From NCBI GenBank assembly GCA_054601695.1, contig BAAHQB010000070.1, forward strand, positions 682,001 through 746,000: a stretch of DNA of 64,000 bases. Direction: 5' to 3'. The translations under genes were made by a program, and so were the position numbers. The stretch comes from Amorphochlora amoebiformis (lineage: Eukaryota; Cercozoa; Chlorarachniophyceae). Below the pieces are notes generated by a model. The model was not told where the DNA came from, did no database searches, and was given only the letters and a program-made list of their open reading frames with translations. Positions 1 to 24,766 of the stretch are shown here, piece after piece (within the stretch, counting starts at the first letter, position 1; each line of letters opens with the position of its first letter).

Positions 1-118
1 ATACATAATTAACGCATATAAATACAATACAAGCAAACAATTTCACAAAGTATCGTGTACACAAAAAATACATATACGTATCTTCTGCGAAAAGACTTCA
101 TATATATATATATACATA

Positions 119-151
<33 letters not shown>

Positions 152-248
152 ATATGTATATATATATATATATAATATATATATATAAGTATATATATAT
201 ATATATACCATCGGAACAGGAAAGTAAGCAGATCGTAAATCGTTAGGT

Positions 249-800
249 GTTTCCTTTGGATATCCAATAACATTAACAAAAATATACTAAAATATTGCTT
301 ATTGATATTGTTATATATAACATATTATAGAAATAAGATACACACGTGTATATAATGTTAATGTTTGGATATCGAATAATATTAACAAAAATATAATAAA
401 ATATCGCTTATTGATATTGTTATATATAACATATTATAGAAATAAGATACACACGTGTATATAATGTTAATGTTTGGATATCGAATAATATTAACAAAAA
501 TATAATAAAATATTGCTTATTGATATTGTTATATATAACATATTATAGAAATAACATACACACGTGTATATAATGTTAATGTTTGAATAACCAATAATAT
601 TGACAAAAACATAATATAGTGTATAACGATACAAATAAGCAATATAACATATTATAGAAATAAGATACACACGTGTATATAATGTTAATGTTTGAATAAC
701 CAATAATATTAACAAAAACATAATATAGTGTATAACGATATCAATAAGTAACATATCATACCATAGAAATAACATACAAACGTATATATAATGTTAATGT
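249..800. repeat. 109-bp tandem repeat, about 5 copies
   Basis: The unit starting gtttggatatcgaataat recurs at 363, 472, 581 and 690, an exact 109-base step, with a diverged first copy from about 255. Each unit ends in a CACGTGTATATAATG-like stretch. No conserved reading frame or splice signal is seen, so it looks like a noncoding satellite. Confidence 0.9.
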
Positions 801-806
801 TGTTAC

Positions 807-849
<43 letters not shown>

Positions 850-954
850 ATTTATATACACAATTATATAGTATAAATTATACATATATATATTATATGC
901 ATACAAATATATGAATAGTTAGTAATAAAAAACGATAGAATATAAACATTAACA

Positions 955-1625
955 AAGATTCATAACGATAATATATATTAACATTAACAAAGGATAATAT
1001 ATATTAACATTAACAAAGCGATAATATATATTAACATTAACAAAGCGATAATATATATATTAACATTAACAAAGGATAATATATATGAACATTAACAAAG
1101 CGATAATATATATTAACATTAACAAAGCGATAATATATATTAACATTAACAAAGCAATAATATATATTAACATTAACAAAGCGATAATATATATTAACAT
1201 TAACAAAGGATAATATATATATTAACATTAACAAAGGGATAATATATATTAACATTAACAAAGCGATAATATATATTAACATTAACAAAGCGATAATATA
1301 TATTAACATTAACAAAGGATAATATATATTAACATTAACAAAGCGATAATATATATTAACATTAACAAAGCGATAATATATATATTAACATTAACAAAGG
1401 GATAATATATATTAACATTAACAAAGCGATAATACATATTAACATTAGCAAAGGATAATATATATTAACATTAACATTGCGATAATATATATTAACATTA
1501 GCAAAGCGATAATATATATTAACACTAACAAAGGATAATATATATATATATTAACATTAACAAAGGATAATATATATTAACATTAACAAAGCGATAATAT
1601 ATATTAACATTAACAAAGCGATGTT
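955..1625. repeat. 27-bp minisatellite, about 25 copies
   Basis: The unit is close to aacattaacaaagcgataa plus a short TA run. It is repeated about 25 times, with unit length varying between 25 and 31 because the TA run changes length. It reads open on the minus strand only because of its composition. Confidence 0.92.
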
Positions 1626-1654
1626 AACATGTTGCAAACAGGTCTACAAACACA

Positions 1655-1713
<59 letters not shown>

Positions 1714-1852
1714 ATAGATATGTAATGTAAAATATATTATATATATATATATATATATATAACAAAAATAAATATAAATAAATATATATATATATATATA
1801 TATTGTATAGATTATACATATATGCATATAAGTGTACATTACAGATACATAT

Positions 1853-1883
<31 letters not shown>

Positions 1884-1924
1884 TAAATACAAAATATATA
1901 TTTGTGTGTATATCTATTATATAT

Positions 1925-1974
<50 letters not shown>

Positions 1975-2034
1975 CCTGTTAAACACCTTTGCCGAATGCC
2001 CGTTGCTCATGGGGAGAAATACCTTCATGTAAAT

Positions 2035-2097
<63 letters not shown>

Positions 2098-2191
2098 TAT
2101 ATACACATATTTACACATATATGTATATATATATATATACATATATGAATGCAGATAGATAACAGATATAAAGAATAAACATGTATATGCA

Positions 2192-2240
<49 letters not shown>

Positions 2241-2374
2241 ATGTATATATATATTATTAATGTGCATCCATATATATTTACATATGTATATATATATATA
2301 TATATATATATTCATTATATACATTTCCGTATAGAAATATATATAGATATTGATATATAGTGTATATATATACG

Positions 2375-2413
<39 letters not shown>

Positions 2414-2545
2414 CATAATATTGACATGTTTTCATACATATATATATATATACATATACATATATATATATATAGATACATACATATATATATATCTACA
2501 TATGTATGTATATATATATATAATGTATGTATATATATATCTACA
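1626..2545. repeat. TA and CA/TG microsatellite block
   Basis: This stretch is almost entirely (TA)n with short (CA)n and (TG)n runs, broken by a unique segment at about 1972-2030. I see no exon in it. Similar blocks fill most introns of the window. Confidence 0.9.
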
Positions 2546-3060
2546 CACCACAATCAAACACAAAATGAAACATAAACTAACCGGGACTTCGGGTTCCTTC
2601 CAAGTAACATTACCATCTATCTACAACACACACACAACGACCTCAAAACAAACCTCAAAGCCATTTCCTCTCAAACACACTTCCCCTTCACCCCCAAACT
2701 AATAAACACCCTCTCCACCACAACTACTAACCCTAACCCTAACCCTAACCCTAACCAACCCTAACGATAAGTTTGCAGCTTCCTAGCCCTAACCGTAACC
2801 CTAGATTCAAATTCGAATTCAAAATCTAACCCAACGTTACGCGAGTTTGTAACAGTAAATCCAGCTCTTATCCAATGGAACCCTACCCCGACCCAGACGG
2901 CGATATGTGAATGTCAGGAGAGGCTTGGGGAATGGAGGAAAAGAGCTCGAGAAAGAGGTAGAGGTCATGTTATGTATGTATGTGTCCGAGATATACATGT
3001 ACACATAGGTACACATAGATATGTGTAACATGTATACAATATAAATACATGTATACAAAA
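2546..3060. other. Low-repeat spacer with a CCCTAA block
   Basis: A stretch of ordinary complexity containing four perfect CCCTAA telomere-type units and degenerate ones at about 2728-2805. Frames are short and no splice pair could be joined in phase. Confidence 0.6.
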
Positions 3061-3066
3061 ATATCT

Positions 3067-3135
<69 letters not shown>

Positions 3136-3164
3136 AATACATACATATATATATATATATATTA

Positions 3165-3376
3165 CATGCGTACCAAAAACTGAATTCTATCCTCGATCTG
3201 AAAAAAGTAGGTACCCGCCCGAATCCCTAGCCCTCTTACCGCTGCAAAGAAGTTTCGATGTCTTCCTGTTCTCGGAACCCATCCCCCCTTCAAGTCACCC
3301 TCGGCGCAGAATTTTTTTTTTTTTCCGGAAATTGTCGGCGAAACGGTGTCGAGTATGATAGGTAAGGGGGAGTGGC
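3165..3376 (+). other. Possible exon, unassigned
   Basis: On the plus strand about 64 codons are open from 3167, containing PESLALLPLQRSFDVFLF, and a consensus donor (ATAG followed by gtaagg) lies at 3357-3366. A 13-base T run breaks the frame just before that donor. The minus strand also has a good donor (CAGCG then gtaaga, about 3235). Neither could be joined to a neighbour, so this may be exon remnant or chance. Confidence 0.2.
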
Positions 3377-3424
3377 TGTGTTGGGTTGGATAATTGTGTT
3401 TTTTTTAATGTTTTTCTTTCTTTT

Positions 3425-3492
3425 CGTTGGTTTATGTAAGAGTATATATATATATGTATGTATATGTATATATATGTATGTATATTTATATA

Positions 3493-3537
<45 letters not shown>

Positions 3538-3706
3538 ATATATGTATGTATACATATATATATATAGATATATATATATGTATGTATGTATTTACTGTGT
3601 AATATATATTTTTTTATACACTAATATGTATATATATATATATGTATATATGTATATATTACGCAACACATTACTTTGTAAACCATTACATGTACGTGTA
3701 TGAATG

Positions 3707-3739
<33 letters not shown>

Positions 3740-3789
3740 GTATATATATGTATTATATTTTATACACATGTGCAAATCATTACAATATG

Positions 3790-3850
<61 letters not shown>

Positions 3851-4122
3851 TTTATTCACATGTACGCAAATCATTACAGGATGTGCGAGTGTCGAAAACA
3901 GAGGAAGCGAGTATTGGCATCGATGGAGTGGGAGAGCCCTAGAAGGTTTACCTAAAATACATCACGTTTTATACTTTTTTATACCACGTATAGGCCTACT
4001 CACGACGAGAACAAGGAATACTTCTGTGTATGATATGTATAGTATATATACACGTAGATTGGTGTATGTTTGTAATGAATAGATATATGTGATTATGTAT
4101 ACTTTTAAAGAATGAGTACGTA

Positions 4123-4184
<62 letters not shown>

Positions 4185-4249
4185 TGTATATAAATATATA
4201 CATACATACATTATATTTACATATACATGTATATGTATACTGTTTACGC

Positions 4250-4299
<50 letters not shown>

Positions 4300-4310
4300 A
4301 TATTTTTATG

Positions 4311-4361
<51 letters not shown>

Positions 4362-4417
4362 GGATGTAATATACATATATATATATACATATATATTATA
4401 TGTATATATATACACAC

Positions 4418-4452
<35 letters not shown>

Positions 4453-4560
4453 AAAATTATATAGTGATACGGTTCGGTAGATTTGTGTGTATGTGTGAAA
4501 GGTTATCGATGTATATATATATATATATATATATAATTATCTATGAGTATATCTTGTACA
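3425..4560. repeat. TA microsatellite block
   Basis: Apart from the candidate exon above and a unique stretch at 3890-4110, this interval is (TA)n with interruptions. It supports no gene. Confidence 0.85.
3880..3941 (+). other. Possible terminal exon
   Basis: An acceptor (ttacag) is followed by 20 open codons reading [20 protein letters not shown] and a stop. No upstream exon with matching phase was found, so it is only a candidate. Confidence 0.2.
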
Positions 4561-4599
4561 CTTAGTTATACGCAGGCCAAATGTATGCACATAAATATA

Positions 4600-4625
4600 T
4601 AATACCTACATCTACACACATTGTC

Positions 4626-4658
<33 letters not shown>

Positions 4659-5500
4659 AGCAAACACAGAAACGTTTGTATACCCACCTCTTCCTCAAGA
4701 TCCCCACACCTTCCACTCATCCATCCCTCTCCCTGAGACAGGAAAATGACTCTTGCATTAACTTTACTCAACCTTACTCTTACGGTAGTCGACCAGGAAA
4801 TATTAATCGCCTTTCGTCTCTCTTACCTTAAAGGGTGCGGTCTCAATACTCGTGATATTTTCGGATAGAAAGATGCCGTTCTGGGTTTGAATCAAAATAG
4901 TGATTTGTCCAGATTTTAACCAAAAATCCTAATCTCTAACCCTAATAACCCGTCGCGAACCACATACCCGCCCCATCACGTGGCGGAGTCAATGACCAAT
5001 AATCTGATCCTAAGCCCAGCCCTTATACTCTCCCCTTGTGAGCTTAAACAACCTTTAAGTGGTGAGGAAATCCCTTGAAGAAGAAATTGAGAGTCTTGTG
5101 GGCGGATTTCGCATCCTTTTAGGGTTGAAGTTAGGGCTTGTGTTAGGTCTAGAGTTAGGTTAGGGTTAGGATTGGAGTTAGGGTTAGGGCTAGGCAGCGC
5201 TGGGGTTAGGGTTGTAGGAGCTGATATATTCTTGATATTCGCATTCTCTTTCAACTTAGAGGGAGGTTCGGGTTGCGAAGGGGTGCGGTCGACGATTAAG
5301 TCAAGGCTCGGGTTATCCTTCTCGTAGGATTGCGACGAGAGTGTTAGGGTTCTTGAGGACCTTAATCTGAGGAGGCCACTTTACCTTGGGTTAGAGTTTG
5401 GAAGTCAGGTTATGTCAGGAGAGCGCTGATTAGGCTACGGGTGTGTGTCTCTTAGAGTCGTGACCTTTGCGGACCAGAACTTTGCACCTGGTGGGTTTTG
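4600..5500. other. Gene-free spacer with degenerate TTAGGG repeats
   Basis: A CA run (4631-4660) is followed by unique sequence and then a GTTAGGG-rich stretch at about 5110-5220 with scattered variants to 5400. The open frames here are translated telomere-like repeats. Confidence 0.6.
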
Positions 5501-5524
5501 TGTTAAGGTTTATTTGTTTTTTAG

Positions 5525-5665
5525 GTAATATTAGTTTTTGACCTGGAAAATGTCTTGCAGGGTATGTACTTGTTTATGTGATTTTTTTAGGTAATATTGG
5601 TTTTTGACCTGGAACAAGTCGGCAGAGCTGGCATATTGAGAACCAACGGTTGGAAAGCCTAGATG
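5525..5665 (-). repeat. Duplicated donor-like segment
   Basis: On the minus strand a segment reading TTCCAG followed by gtcaaaaac and an AATATTACC stretch occurs twice (about 5580-5614 and 5522-5552). The first copy ends an open stretch reading FPTVGSQYASSADLFQ. It resembles a duplicated 5' splice site, but no full gene was assembled around it. Confidence 0.35.
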
Positions 5666-5963
5666 TGTTAGATGTATACGTATGGATATGCAAGTTGTTA
5701 TATATATATATATGTGTATTATATAGATATATTTATTACACATATATATATCATCTTTATATGTATGTGTGTGTATACATGTAATATACATACCTACATT
5801 TATATATATACATATATATATACATATACATATGTACATTACAATATAGCATGATATCCATAACACGTCCACAAAAAAAATAAATCGAAATATATGCCTT
5901 ACCAATTATACTCATACATGACCCCCTTGTCCCCCGTCGCGTCATCCTACACATTACACATTC

Positions 5964-6542
5964 TCATACACAACCTCTAATCCAATCAATCTTGCGCCCA
6001 ACCTCCTTTTCAGTTTCAACGCTCCTCTTGTGGCCTTCCACCTCCTCTTTAGTGTCACTCACGTGGCCAGGGCCTGGTAAGCGAGTGGTGAGAAGAATAG
6101 ACCGAAAAATATCCATTTTTCACCTGGTTTTATGACCGGGCCAGATATGCGGTGGTGGTATAGAGAGGAACAGGTTTGGGGGGACGACTCTGCAGCCCAC
6201 GGTGAGCCTCCCTGGAGAATTGGAAGATGTATAATGGGATGGTGCGAGGAGAGTGTGGGGGGTATGGATATCGTTGTTGTGTGCGTGGGCATTACGTAGA
6301 TATATATTAGGTTTATGTGTACATAGTATACATATTTTCTATGATATGTATACAATTTTATATATGTATATATATATATATATGTGTGTGTATATAAATA
6401 TATATATGTAAAGTATATTATATATATATATATATATTAGATGTATGTGTGTGTGTGTGTATACATCACATACACATCCAGTAGTGTACAAAATATCACA
6501 TATACACAAATATAACAATTCATGCATTCTCAGCTGTAACTG

Positions 6543-6582
<40 letters not shown>

Positions 6583-6630
6583 ATAATATATATATATATA
6601 TATATATATAAGTACATATATATATATAAG

Positions 6631-6668
<38 letters not shown>

Positions 6669-7251
6669 ATATATATATATTATCCACACAAATGTATTTA
6701 TACATAACATCCACATATACACACCTCAGTCCACCAAACACTATGAACACTCAACTCGTACCTCCCTGTTCAAACACACAACACCCCTAAAAACACACAC
6801 ACAAACCACCGAAAACAGCGACAGCACACACAGAGACCCCATCAAGATACCGTTAGCATATCCGCTCAGATCACCCCTCCATCCACACGTCGGCGCTGGT
6901 TGAGGTAATCGTCAGGCTTATGGCTAAAGCTGAGCTTATTGGTTCAGTTAGGGGCGGGTTAGGAATTATGGAAGCAGAGATTTGGTCGGGCCAGGGTTGG
7001 GGTTGGGTTTGATTCGTAGTTTGGCTGGGGATTCGGTATTACCTTGGGGAGAGCCTTCAAACCATTCCTGTGGGTTAAGGTTTGGTGTTAGGGTAGGTTT
7101 GTGTTGATGTGAGTTCGATAGATGACCAGGTCTAAGGCGTAGAGAGATCCTTGTGGGCCTTCCAGCCTGGGTGGAGGGTGGAGGGGTTTGGATATGCACA
7201 AATAAATCTTAAGGTGGAAATGTTTATGTATCTGTATTTTCGTATGTATAC

Positions 7252-7337
<86 letters not shown>

Positions 7338-7345
7338 ACATACGT

Positions 7346-7388
<43 letters not shown>

Positions 7389-7421
7389 TATATGTGTGTG
7401 TGTGTATGTGTTGATGCATGC

Positions 7422-7474
<53 letters not shown>

Positions 7475-7477
7475 ATA

Positions 7478-7521
<44 letters not shown>

Positions 7522-7668
7522 TAGATATGTATATATATATATATATATATTTACATGTGTATATGTGTATTATATATGTGTGTGTGTGTTTGTGTGTGTG
7601 TTTGACTATTAATGTATACATGCACACATGGACATATGTATACACGCACACGATGTAAGGTATATATT

Positions 7669-7739
<71 letters not shown>

Positions 7740-8269
7740 TATATATATTATATGCATCATATCTATCACATCAACCTGCCTAAAAGCGTCACCCCCTTCG
7801 CCACCCCACACACCTCCTTCCCTCTCTTCCCCTCGCAATAACCCACCCGTACTTCCACTCCGTCCCCAACCCTGTATACTCCAAGTGCTATCCCCAGACT
7901 CCTGAGAGATACTCCGTAATCGCATATCGCGGGGACCTTCGGACATCGGTTTGGCATCTCAACGGGCTCGATTGCCTGATTGTTGTTGGTTGTCGGCCGT
8001 CCTGGGTCTTTTTCCACCAGTATTGGGGCTTCACCATCGAGGTGGGATGTGACGGGGACGGGGGAAAGAGGACGCTTGACGCTTTCGGATGATGTACCCC
8101 AAGATACGAGAAAGCACAGCGAACAGAATGTGATAAGGGTGAAAAACATGGATTTCTTTGTTGCGATCTTTATTATATTGCGATGGAACGCAGATTTTAT
8201 GACAGACAAGCGGACATAGATCCCCTGGGCCACTCCTCTGGTCGACTTGTCAGACTTGTCATCGCCCAT
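5964..8269 (-). CDS. Gene K: signal-anchor membrane protein, unknown family
   Basis: The model has three exons, 7937-8269, 6124-6211 and 5964-6073, all joined in phase, giving about 176 residues. I chose the ATG at 8269 ([12 protein letters not shown]); the frame is open a little further upstream but without an ATG. Residues about 41-57 ([17 protein letters not shown]) form one hydrophobic segment after a basic stretch, so it is probably a single-pass membrane or type II protein. The rest is polar and Pro/Ser-rich, and the C-terminus (about [20 protein letters not shown]) is charged. The last intron is only 50 bases. The long second intron is TA-rich, and a further exon there cannot be excluded. 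The start is divergent from gene M. I do not recognise the family. Confidence 0.55.
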
Positions 8270-8370
8270 ATCTTCCAGGCATGTCAATTTTCCGACTTAA
8301 TAATTCAAAAATAAATAGATTTGCGTGACCAATCGCACGTGTCATCCTGGTTGGTTCCGACGCGGGCGCG
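8270..8370. promoter_or_regulatory. Bidirectional promoter of genes K and M
   Basis: Only 101 bases separate the two start codons, which face away from each other. The gap holds a CCAAT-type box (gaccaat, about 8327) and CACGTGTC at 8336-8343. The latter occurs in two other start regions of this window. Confidence 0.5.
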
Positions 8371-10600
<2,230 letters not shown>

Positions 10601-11280
10601 GCACAAATTAAATTATTAATATGACTCAGTAGACATGTACATTTGAAGCTTGTTCGACCGATTTCGATGTTAACGATTTCCAATGCTTAACCAGTGTGAC
10701 AACATTGTAGTTGTATTTGAAAGTACTGTACTAATTAAAAAATATTGAACAATTATTATTACAGTGCATTATTTTTACGAGAAAAAAAAAACATACACGC
10801 TGATATAATAAATATAACCATGTAGATACTAGACAGAATGCCGTAGCTTTATGGTAGATATAGAATCATTGATCTAGATTATATGAATAGTAGCAGTATG
10901 AAATATTACCGTTAGTGACTGGCACTAGTCCAGCCTAGGTAGCACTCTCAGATACTAATAAGTACTAGAAGTAACTAGTAGTCTCTAGACTCTAGAAGAC
11001 ATACATGATACATCTAATGTATCTAGATATGCCGCTCAAATGGGTAGAATCGTGAATAATCATGTACTCGATAGAAGAAGATTCAAGATTGCACCGCCAG
11101 AGTTTATTTTTTAAAATGAAATTATCATTAAAAATCATTATGGTTTAAAATTGGATCACTAGGTACATGCATATATTCAGATCAAAATGCTACTTTTAAA
11201 GCACTCAGTGACTTAAGTTACGTTACACACAGACATATAATCTAGATAATATGGGATATCGATGTCGAGAAGTAGTTAAT
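10601..11280. other. CTAG-rich spacer between convergent genes
   Basis: This is AT-rich, TA-tract-poor sequence between the ends of gene M and gene A. It is dense in CTAG and TCTAGA words (for example 10876-11030) and has no credible open frame. Similar spacers lie at 37.0-38.6 kb and 50.4-50.7 kb, also between convergent gene ends. Confidence 0.6.
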
Positions 11281-19890
<8,610 letters not shown>

Positions 19891-20063
19891 CTGGGTTTTG
19901 ACGTATAAATATGTTAATAAATACACCACATGCTATTATGTAAGTACGAATACATGAATGTATGTTACATGTACATACACATACACGTATATATATTATA
20001 TATTACATATATATATATATTTATTTATTTATTGCAATAATATAATCATGAAAATTTCATATG

Positions 20064-20118
<55 letters not shown>

Positions 20119-20228
20119 CATACATACATATACGATGTTGGATAAGAGTTTGCGTTTCGATGGGAATACATTCCAATTAGGGCGAGGAGACGCCTACCTT
20201 GCCCGGACTCGTCAGCCCTTCCGTCAAA

Positions 20229-20550
20229 CTAACACCTGCGTACAATATTCCTGGTAACTGTCATATTTTTGTGTTTTTCAGACCTATACCTTCCTTTCCG
20301 CATGTGTATACAATATATACGGCATTCCTTACCCAATCAGACCCACAGGTCGGTGAAACGCTACAAGGTGACATGTGTGACAGAGGGTGTGACAGCGTGA
20401 CGGGCACGTGACATTGGGGCACGTGACAGTGGGCAGGTTCGTACTCTCAATTTCCAAATTCCCAGGGTCGTTGATGGGATCAAGCGAGTTGGTGGACCTA
20501 GGGGTTTGGAGAGCCTATGTATGTATATGCATAGTATATATACACACCAG

Positions 20551-20588
<38 letters not shown>

Positions 20589-20629
20589 TATAAATACAAA
20601 TTTACATATCATTATGTATCGTGCATATA

Positions 20630-20666
<37 letters not shown>

Positions 20667-20685
20667 AATACACACACACACACAC

Positions 20686-20729
<44 letters not shown>

Positions 20730-21314
20730 TGCTGTATCTATAAATACTCACATGCATACCCCCATACATAATTCACACATACACCCACCCCATACCCACA
20801 CCCAACTACTCACCCCAGCAGAGCCCCGCACAACTCCCTCTTTCCCCTCGCGGTACCCTCTCTTGGCCTCTGGGTACCCCCCCTTGGCCTCTGGGTACCC
20901 CCCTCTCGTCTCGGGAAAGCCCGTCGCGCTAGGATGCCAGCCCTTATCTTGAAGAAAGTTTCCCCTAGGCTCCAAAGAGTTGTTATGTTGGGGGATATCT
21001 AGGGGAGGGGGGAGCTCGCGAAGAGGTGGGCGAGATCGAGATTGAGATTGAGATTGAGATTGAGATTGAGATTGAGATTGAGATTGAGATTGAGATTGAG
21101 ATTGAGATTGGGTTTGGGTTGGAGGAGACACTGTTTGCTGCGTTGGATGCGTGTTGGTTGCATGTTTCTGTATGCATTATGTATGATATGGGTATATGTA
21201 TATATGTATATTATATATATATATATATCTATATATATATATATATCTATATATATAAATATGTATATGTATAAATATGTGTGTGTATATATATTTACAT
21301 AATATGTGACTGTG

Positions 21315-21356
<42 letters not shown>

Positions 21357-21375
21357 ACATGTAGACACACACACA

Positions 21376-21424
<49 letters not shown>

Positions 21425-21455
21425 ATATGTGTATATATGTATATATATATATGTA

Positions 21456-21512
<57 letters not shown>

Positions 21513-21518
21513 TTATGT

Positions 21519-21551
<33 letters not shown>

Positions 21552-21785
21552 ATATTTATCCAAGCACATAAAACTAAAATACACATAACTCATGATATAT
21601 AGCGAGGATAATATTACGATTTCATGCGGAGTTTCGAGCTTGGTACACTGTTCGTTCGAGGGCCCTTGCTCTACATAATAATAATGTTTTTGCTTTCTAC
21701 AGATATACTGTGTGCATGTGACACCATATATATACACATATACATATAATATATATAATATATGTATAAATAAATATATATATAT

Positions 21786-21823
<38 letters not shown>

Positions 21824-21867
21824 GATATATGTATGTATACATATCGTGTGCATATGATAAACAATAT

Positions 21868-21920
<53 letters not shown>

Positions 21921-22039
21921 ACCTTGATGCGGACTTCCCCAAGCAGATGACCTTACCTGAGGGTACCATACTAACTCATTGTATTTTCATATATAATCTA
22001 TACATATATAAATATATATATTTATATATATTATATATA

Positions 22040-22098
<59 letters not shown>

Positions 22099-22195
22099 GC
22101 CTGAGGGTACCAAATTATAACTACCAACTCACTGTATTTTCATATATAATCTATGTATCTTTACATATACATATATATATATATATATATGATAT

Positions 22196-22227
<32 letters not shown>

Positions 22228-22373
22228 GTGTATATATATATAGTACAGCGCGTACATATGTACATATGAAACCGGGCGTATTTGATCTCGTGTAGGGGTT
22301 AGAAGCTGGGGATTGCCCGTCTTGAGAGCCACTATGTTGCCCCTCCTCTCCCAATAATCATTGTCCTTCCTGC

Positions 22374-22405
<32 letters not shown>

Positions 22406-22492
22406 ATCTATGTAATGTTATATTACAAAACACACATACACACACAAAAAAAAATAAAATATACATACATACATATACATATATATATATAT

Positions 22493-22535
<43 letters not shown>

Positions 22536-22590
22536 CATACCTAAATATCCACATAAAGAATACACAAATGCATGCATCTACAAACACACC

Positions 22591-22622
<32 letters not shown>

Positions 22623-23065
22623 CATCGACTAAACCCTCCCTCGCATTCAACCAAACCAAATTCACCTTGGGGGAGATGAGATTCCAGGATTTAAGTATGG
22701 AGACCTTGCGCCGTGCGCGGAGTGCGGCCTTGGATCTTGCTCAGGCGAATAGGGGCGCTGGTGTTGACGGTAAACAGAGCCGTCTACTACCTCCGGGGGA
22801 GGGGGGGGGGGGCGAGAGGCGGCCGTTTCTTTGAGTTGACTGGGGGTATGTTATGTGTGTTTGTATGTGTGTTTGTGAGTATGTGTTTTGTGTGGTGTGT
22901 TGTGTGTGTGTGTGTGTGTATGTTTTAGGGGTTAGTGTTTATGTTCTGGGGAGTGTGTTTGGAGATTTATTTGTGTTTGGATATTGGTATGTTTTGTGTA
23001 CAAATTATTATATATGTATATATATATATATACATATATATACATGTATTGTAATATATATATAT

Positions 23066-23111
<46 letters not shown>

Positions 23112-23177
23112 CATTTACATATATATATATATATGTATGTAGATGTAAATTATATTTACACATATGCATATATATAT

Positions 23178-23213
<36 letters not shown>

Positions 23214-23284
23214 ATATCTTCAAATATTTAATGTACATATATTATATTAGTACATACGGATATATAATAAATATATATTTTTTC

Positions 23285-23315
<31 letters not shown>

Positions 23316-23421
23316 GTATAAGTACATGTCATACTATATTATGTTATATTATATTACACACATACATATCTATATATATATATATATGTATTATATTATA
23401 TATATATATATATACATATAG

Positions 23422-23478
<57 letters not shown>

Positions 23479-23491
23479 CATACATACAGAC

Positions 23492-23559
<68 letters not shown>

Positions 23560-23713
23560 ATACATATACACAAAAATATACCTCCACACTCACACATTTA
23601 CACACATACACATTTGTTTTCAGAGTGAGGTGTTTTTTTGACCGAAGATAGTTTTCCTGCAGAAGAATCTCCCGAGCAAGCCGATACGTTTGAGAATCAC
23701 CACCTGCAACCAT
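20229..23713 (-). CDS. Gene B: Pro/Gln/Ser-rich protein with a Cys-rich tail
   Basis: Supported exons are 23610-23713, 22273-22369, 21923-21970, 21618-21696, 20814-21137, 20333-20514 and 20229-20250. They join in phase except that the second-to-third junction needs a donor slightly further downstream (about 22247) or a missed exon. I chose the ATG at 23713 ([20 protein letters not shown]). The second exon includes [19 protein letters not shown]. The long exon has a Gln-Ser run encoded by a hexanucleotide repeat, then three copies of a G-Y-P-E-A-K-type motif. The penultimate exon ends Cys- and His-rich ([15 protein letters not shown]) and the last adds NIVRRC and a stop. Total about 280 residues. 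An open stretch at 22675-22780 may be another exon. No family recognised. Confidence 0.5.
21030..21110 (-). repeat. Hexanucleotide repeat coding for (Gln-Ser)n
   Basis: GAGATT on the plus strand is repeated about 13 times, in frame in the long exon of gene B, so on the coding strand it reads CAATCT and encodes alternating Gln and Ser. It is almost perfect at the DNA level, as expected for recent slippage expansion. Confidence 0.85.
21923..22150 (-). repeat. Duplicated exon edge of gene B
   Basis: A segment with GGTACCCTCAGG followed by TAAGG or CAAGG, preceded by a tgaaaatacaatgagtt-like stretch, occurs at about 21955-22005 and 22093-22150. The first belongs to the exon reading [15 protein letters not shown]. 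The second is a truncated copy that ends at a TA tract. Confidence 0.6.
22660..22800 (-). other. Probable exon, strand uncertain
   Basis: GC-richer sequence open on both strands. On the minus strand an exon of about 22698-22775 could extend gene B (acceptor after a C-rich tract, donor gtctcc; one frame reads [19 protein letters not shown]). On the plus strand [20 protein letters not shown] from 22675 ends at a gtaaac donor at 22766. The minus reading fits gene B's phase and composition slightly better. Confidence 0.35.
22840..23590. repeat. TG-rich then TA-rich intron
   Basis: The first intron of gene B: about 150 bases rich in TGTGTT followed by long (TA)n runs. No convincing exon was found in it. 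Confidence 0.7.
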
Positions 23714-24060
23714 ACCCACATCCAAACAACTCTAAGTTATACAAATCCATCTTCCCCTAACCCTAACCCTAGGCCCTAACCGATCGATCCCAGCAAAACA
23801 GTCCGTAGTCAATGAGCCTAGGGCTAAGACATGCTGAATAACCTCATCACATATTCCTACAACCCGAATCCCCGCCTGGAGAGAGACAAAGGGCTTAGAG
23901 TGAGCTCTCCTTTAGCTCTCCACTCTTCCCATCCTTCCTAGATCTCTCCCCCATCTCCGTCTCCGTCTCCGTCTCCGTCTCCCTCCCCCGATCTCGTACC
24001 CTTTCCAGCCCTAGCCCTTACCCTGACCCTGTCTACGATGGAGATATGATAATGTGCATG
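23714..24060. other. Intergenic spacer B/D with telomere-like element
   Basis: It contains CCCTAACCCTAACCCTA at about 23757, a diverged copy of the companion unit (ggctaagacatgctgaataa, about 23822), and four copies of CCGTCT at about 23958. No exon is seen. Confidence 0.65.
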
Positions 24061-24274
24061 TTAGCGAGCTGAGAGCAGTTGGGAGTGGGTTGGGTTGGTA
24101 CTGGGAGAGGATTGCGGTCGGTTTTCGGCGGTGGAAGGGGAGAGGGGCTCGGGATTGTTGGCGAATTCGTCCCGTTGTTGCTGATGTGCGTATTTTTTAA
24201 TATGTATGTATATGTATATATATGTATGTATATGTATATATATGTGTATATATATATGTATATATATATGTATG

Positions 24275-24305
<31 letters not shown>

Positions 24306-24361
24306 GTTGTATCATATCAAAAAGCCTTGAGGGTAGGAAGGAAATATTGAGGAGATTATTG

Positions 24362-24398
<37 letters not shown>

Positions 24399-24505
24399 GT
24401 CTCTCTCTCTCTCTCTCTCTGTATATACACATATATATATATATATATACATATTATACATCAAAAAGCACTGGGGGTAGGAAGGAAACCTTGAGGAGAT
24501 ATTCG

Positions 24506-24562
<57 letters not shown>

Positions 24563-24638
24563 TATACATCAAAAAGACCTGAGGGTGAGGATAGTAAAGA
24601 ACCTTGAGGAGATGTTCGTTCCTCTCTCTCTCTCTCTC

Positions 24639-24677
<39 letters not shown>

Positions 24678-24728
24678 CATCAAAAAGCCCCGAGGGTAGG
24701 AAAGAAACCTTGAGGAGATGTTCGTTCA

Positions 24729-24766
<38 letters not shown>

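Noticed and set aside
2720-2770. True chromosome end
   Set aside because: Telomere-type runs are short, imperfect, in both orientations and surrounded by unique sequence, so they are interstitial.
20150-20410. Plus-strand exon pair [20 protein letters not shown] then [16 protein letters not shown] with a 28-base intron
   Set aside because: The minus strand gives better donors, an 82-base intron and a phase-consistent end for gene B; I keep the plus reading only as a weak alternative.
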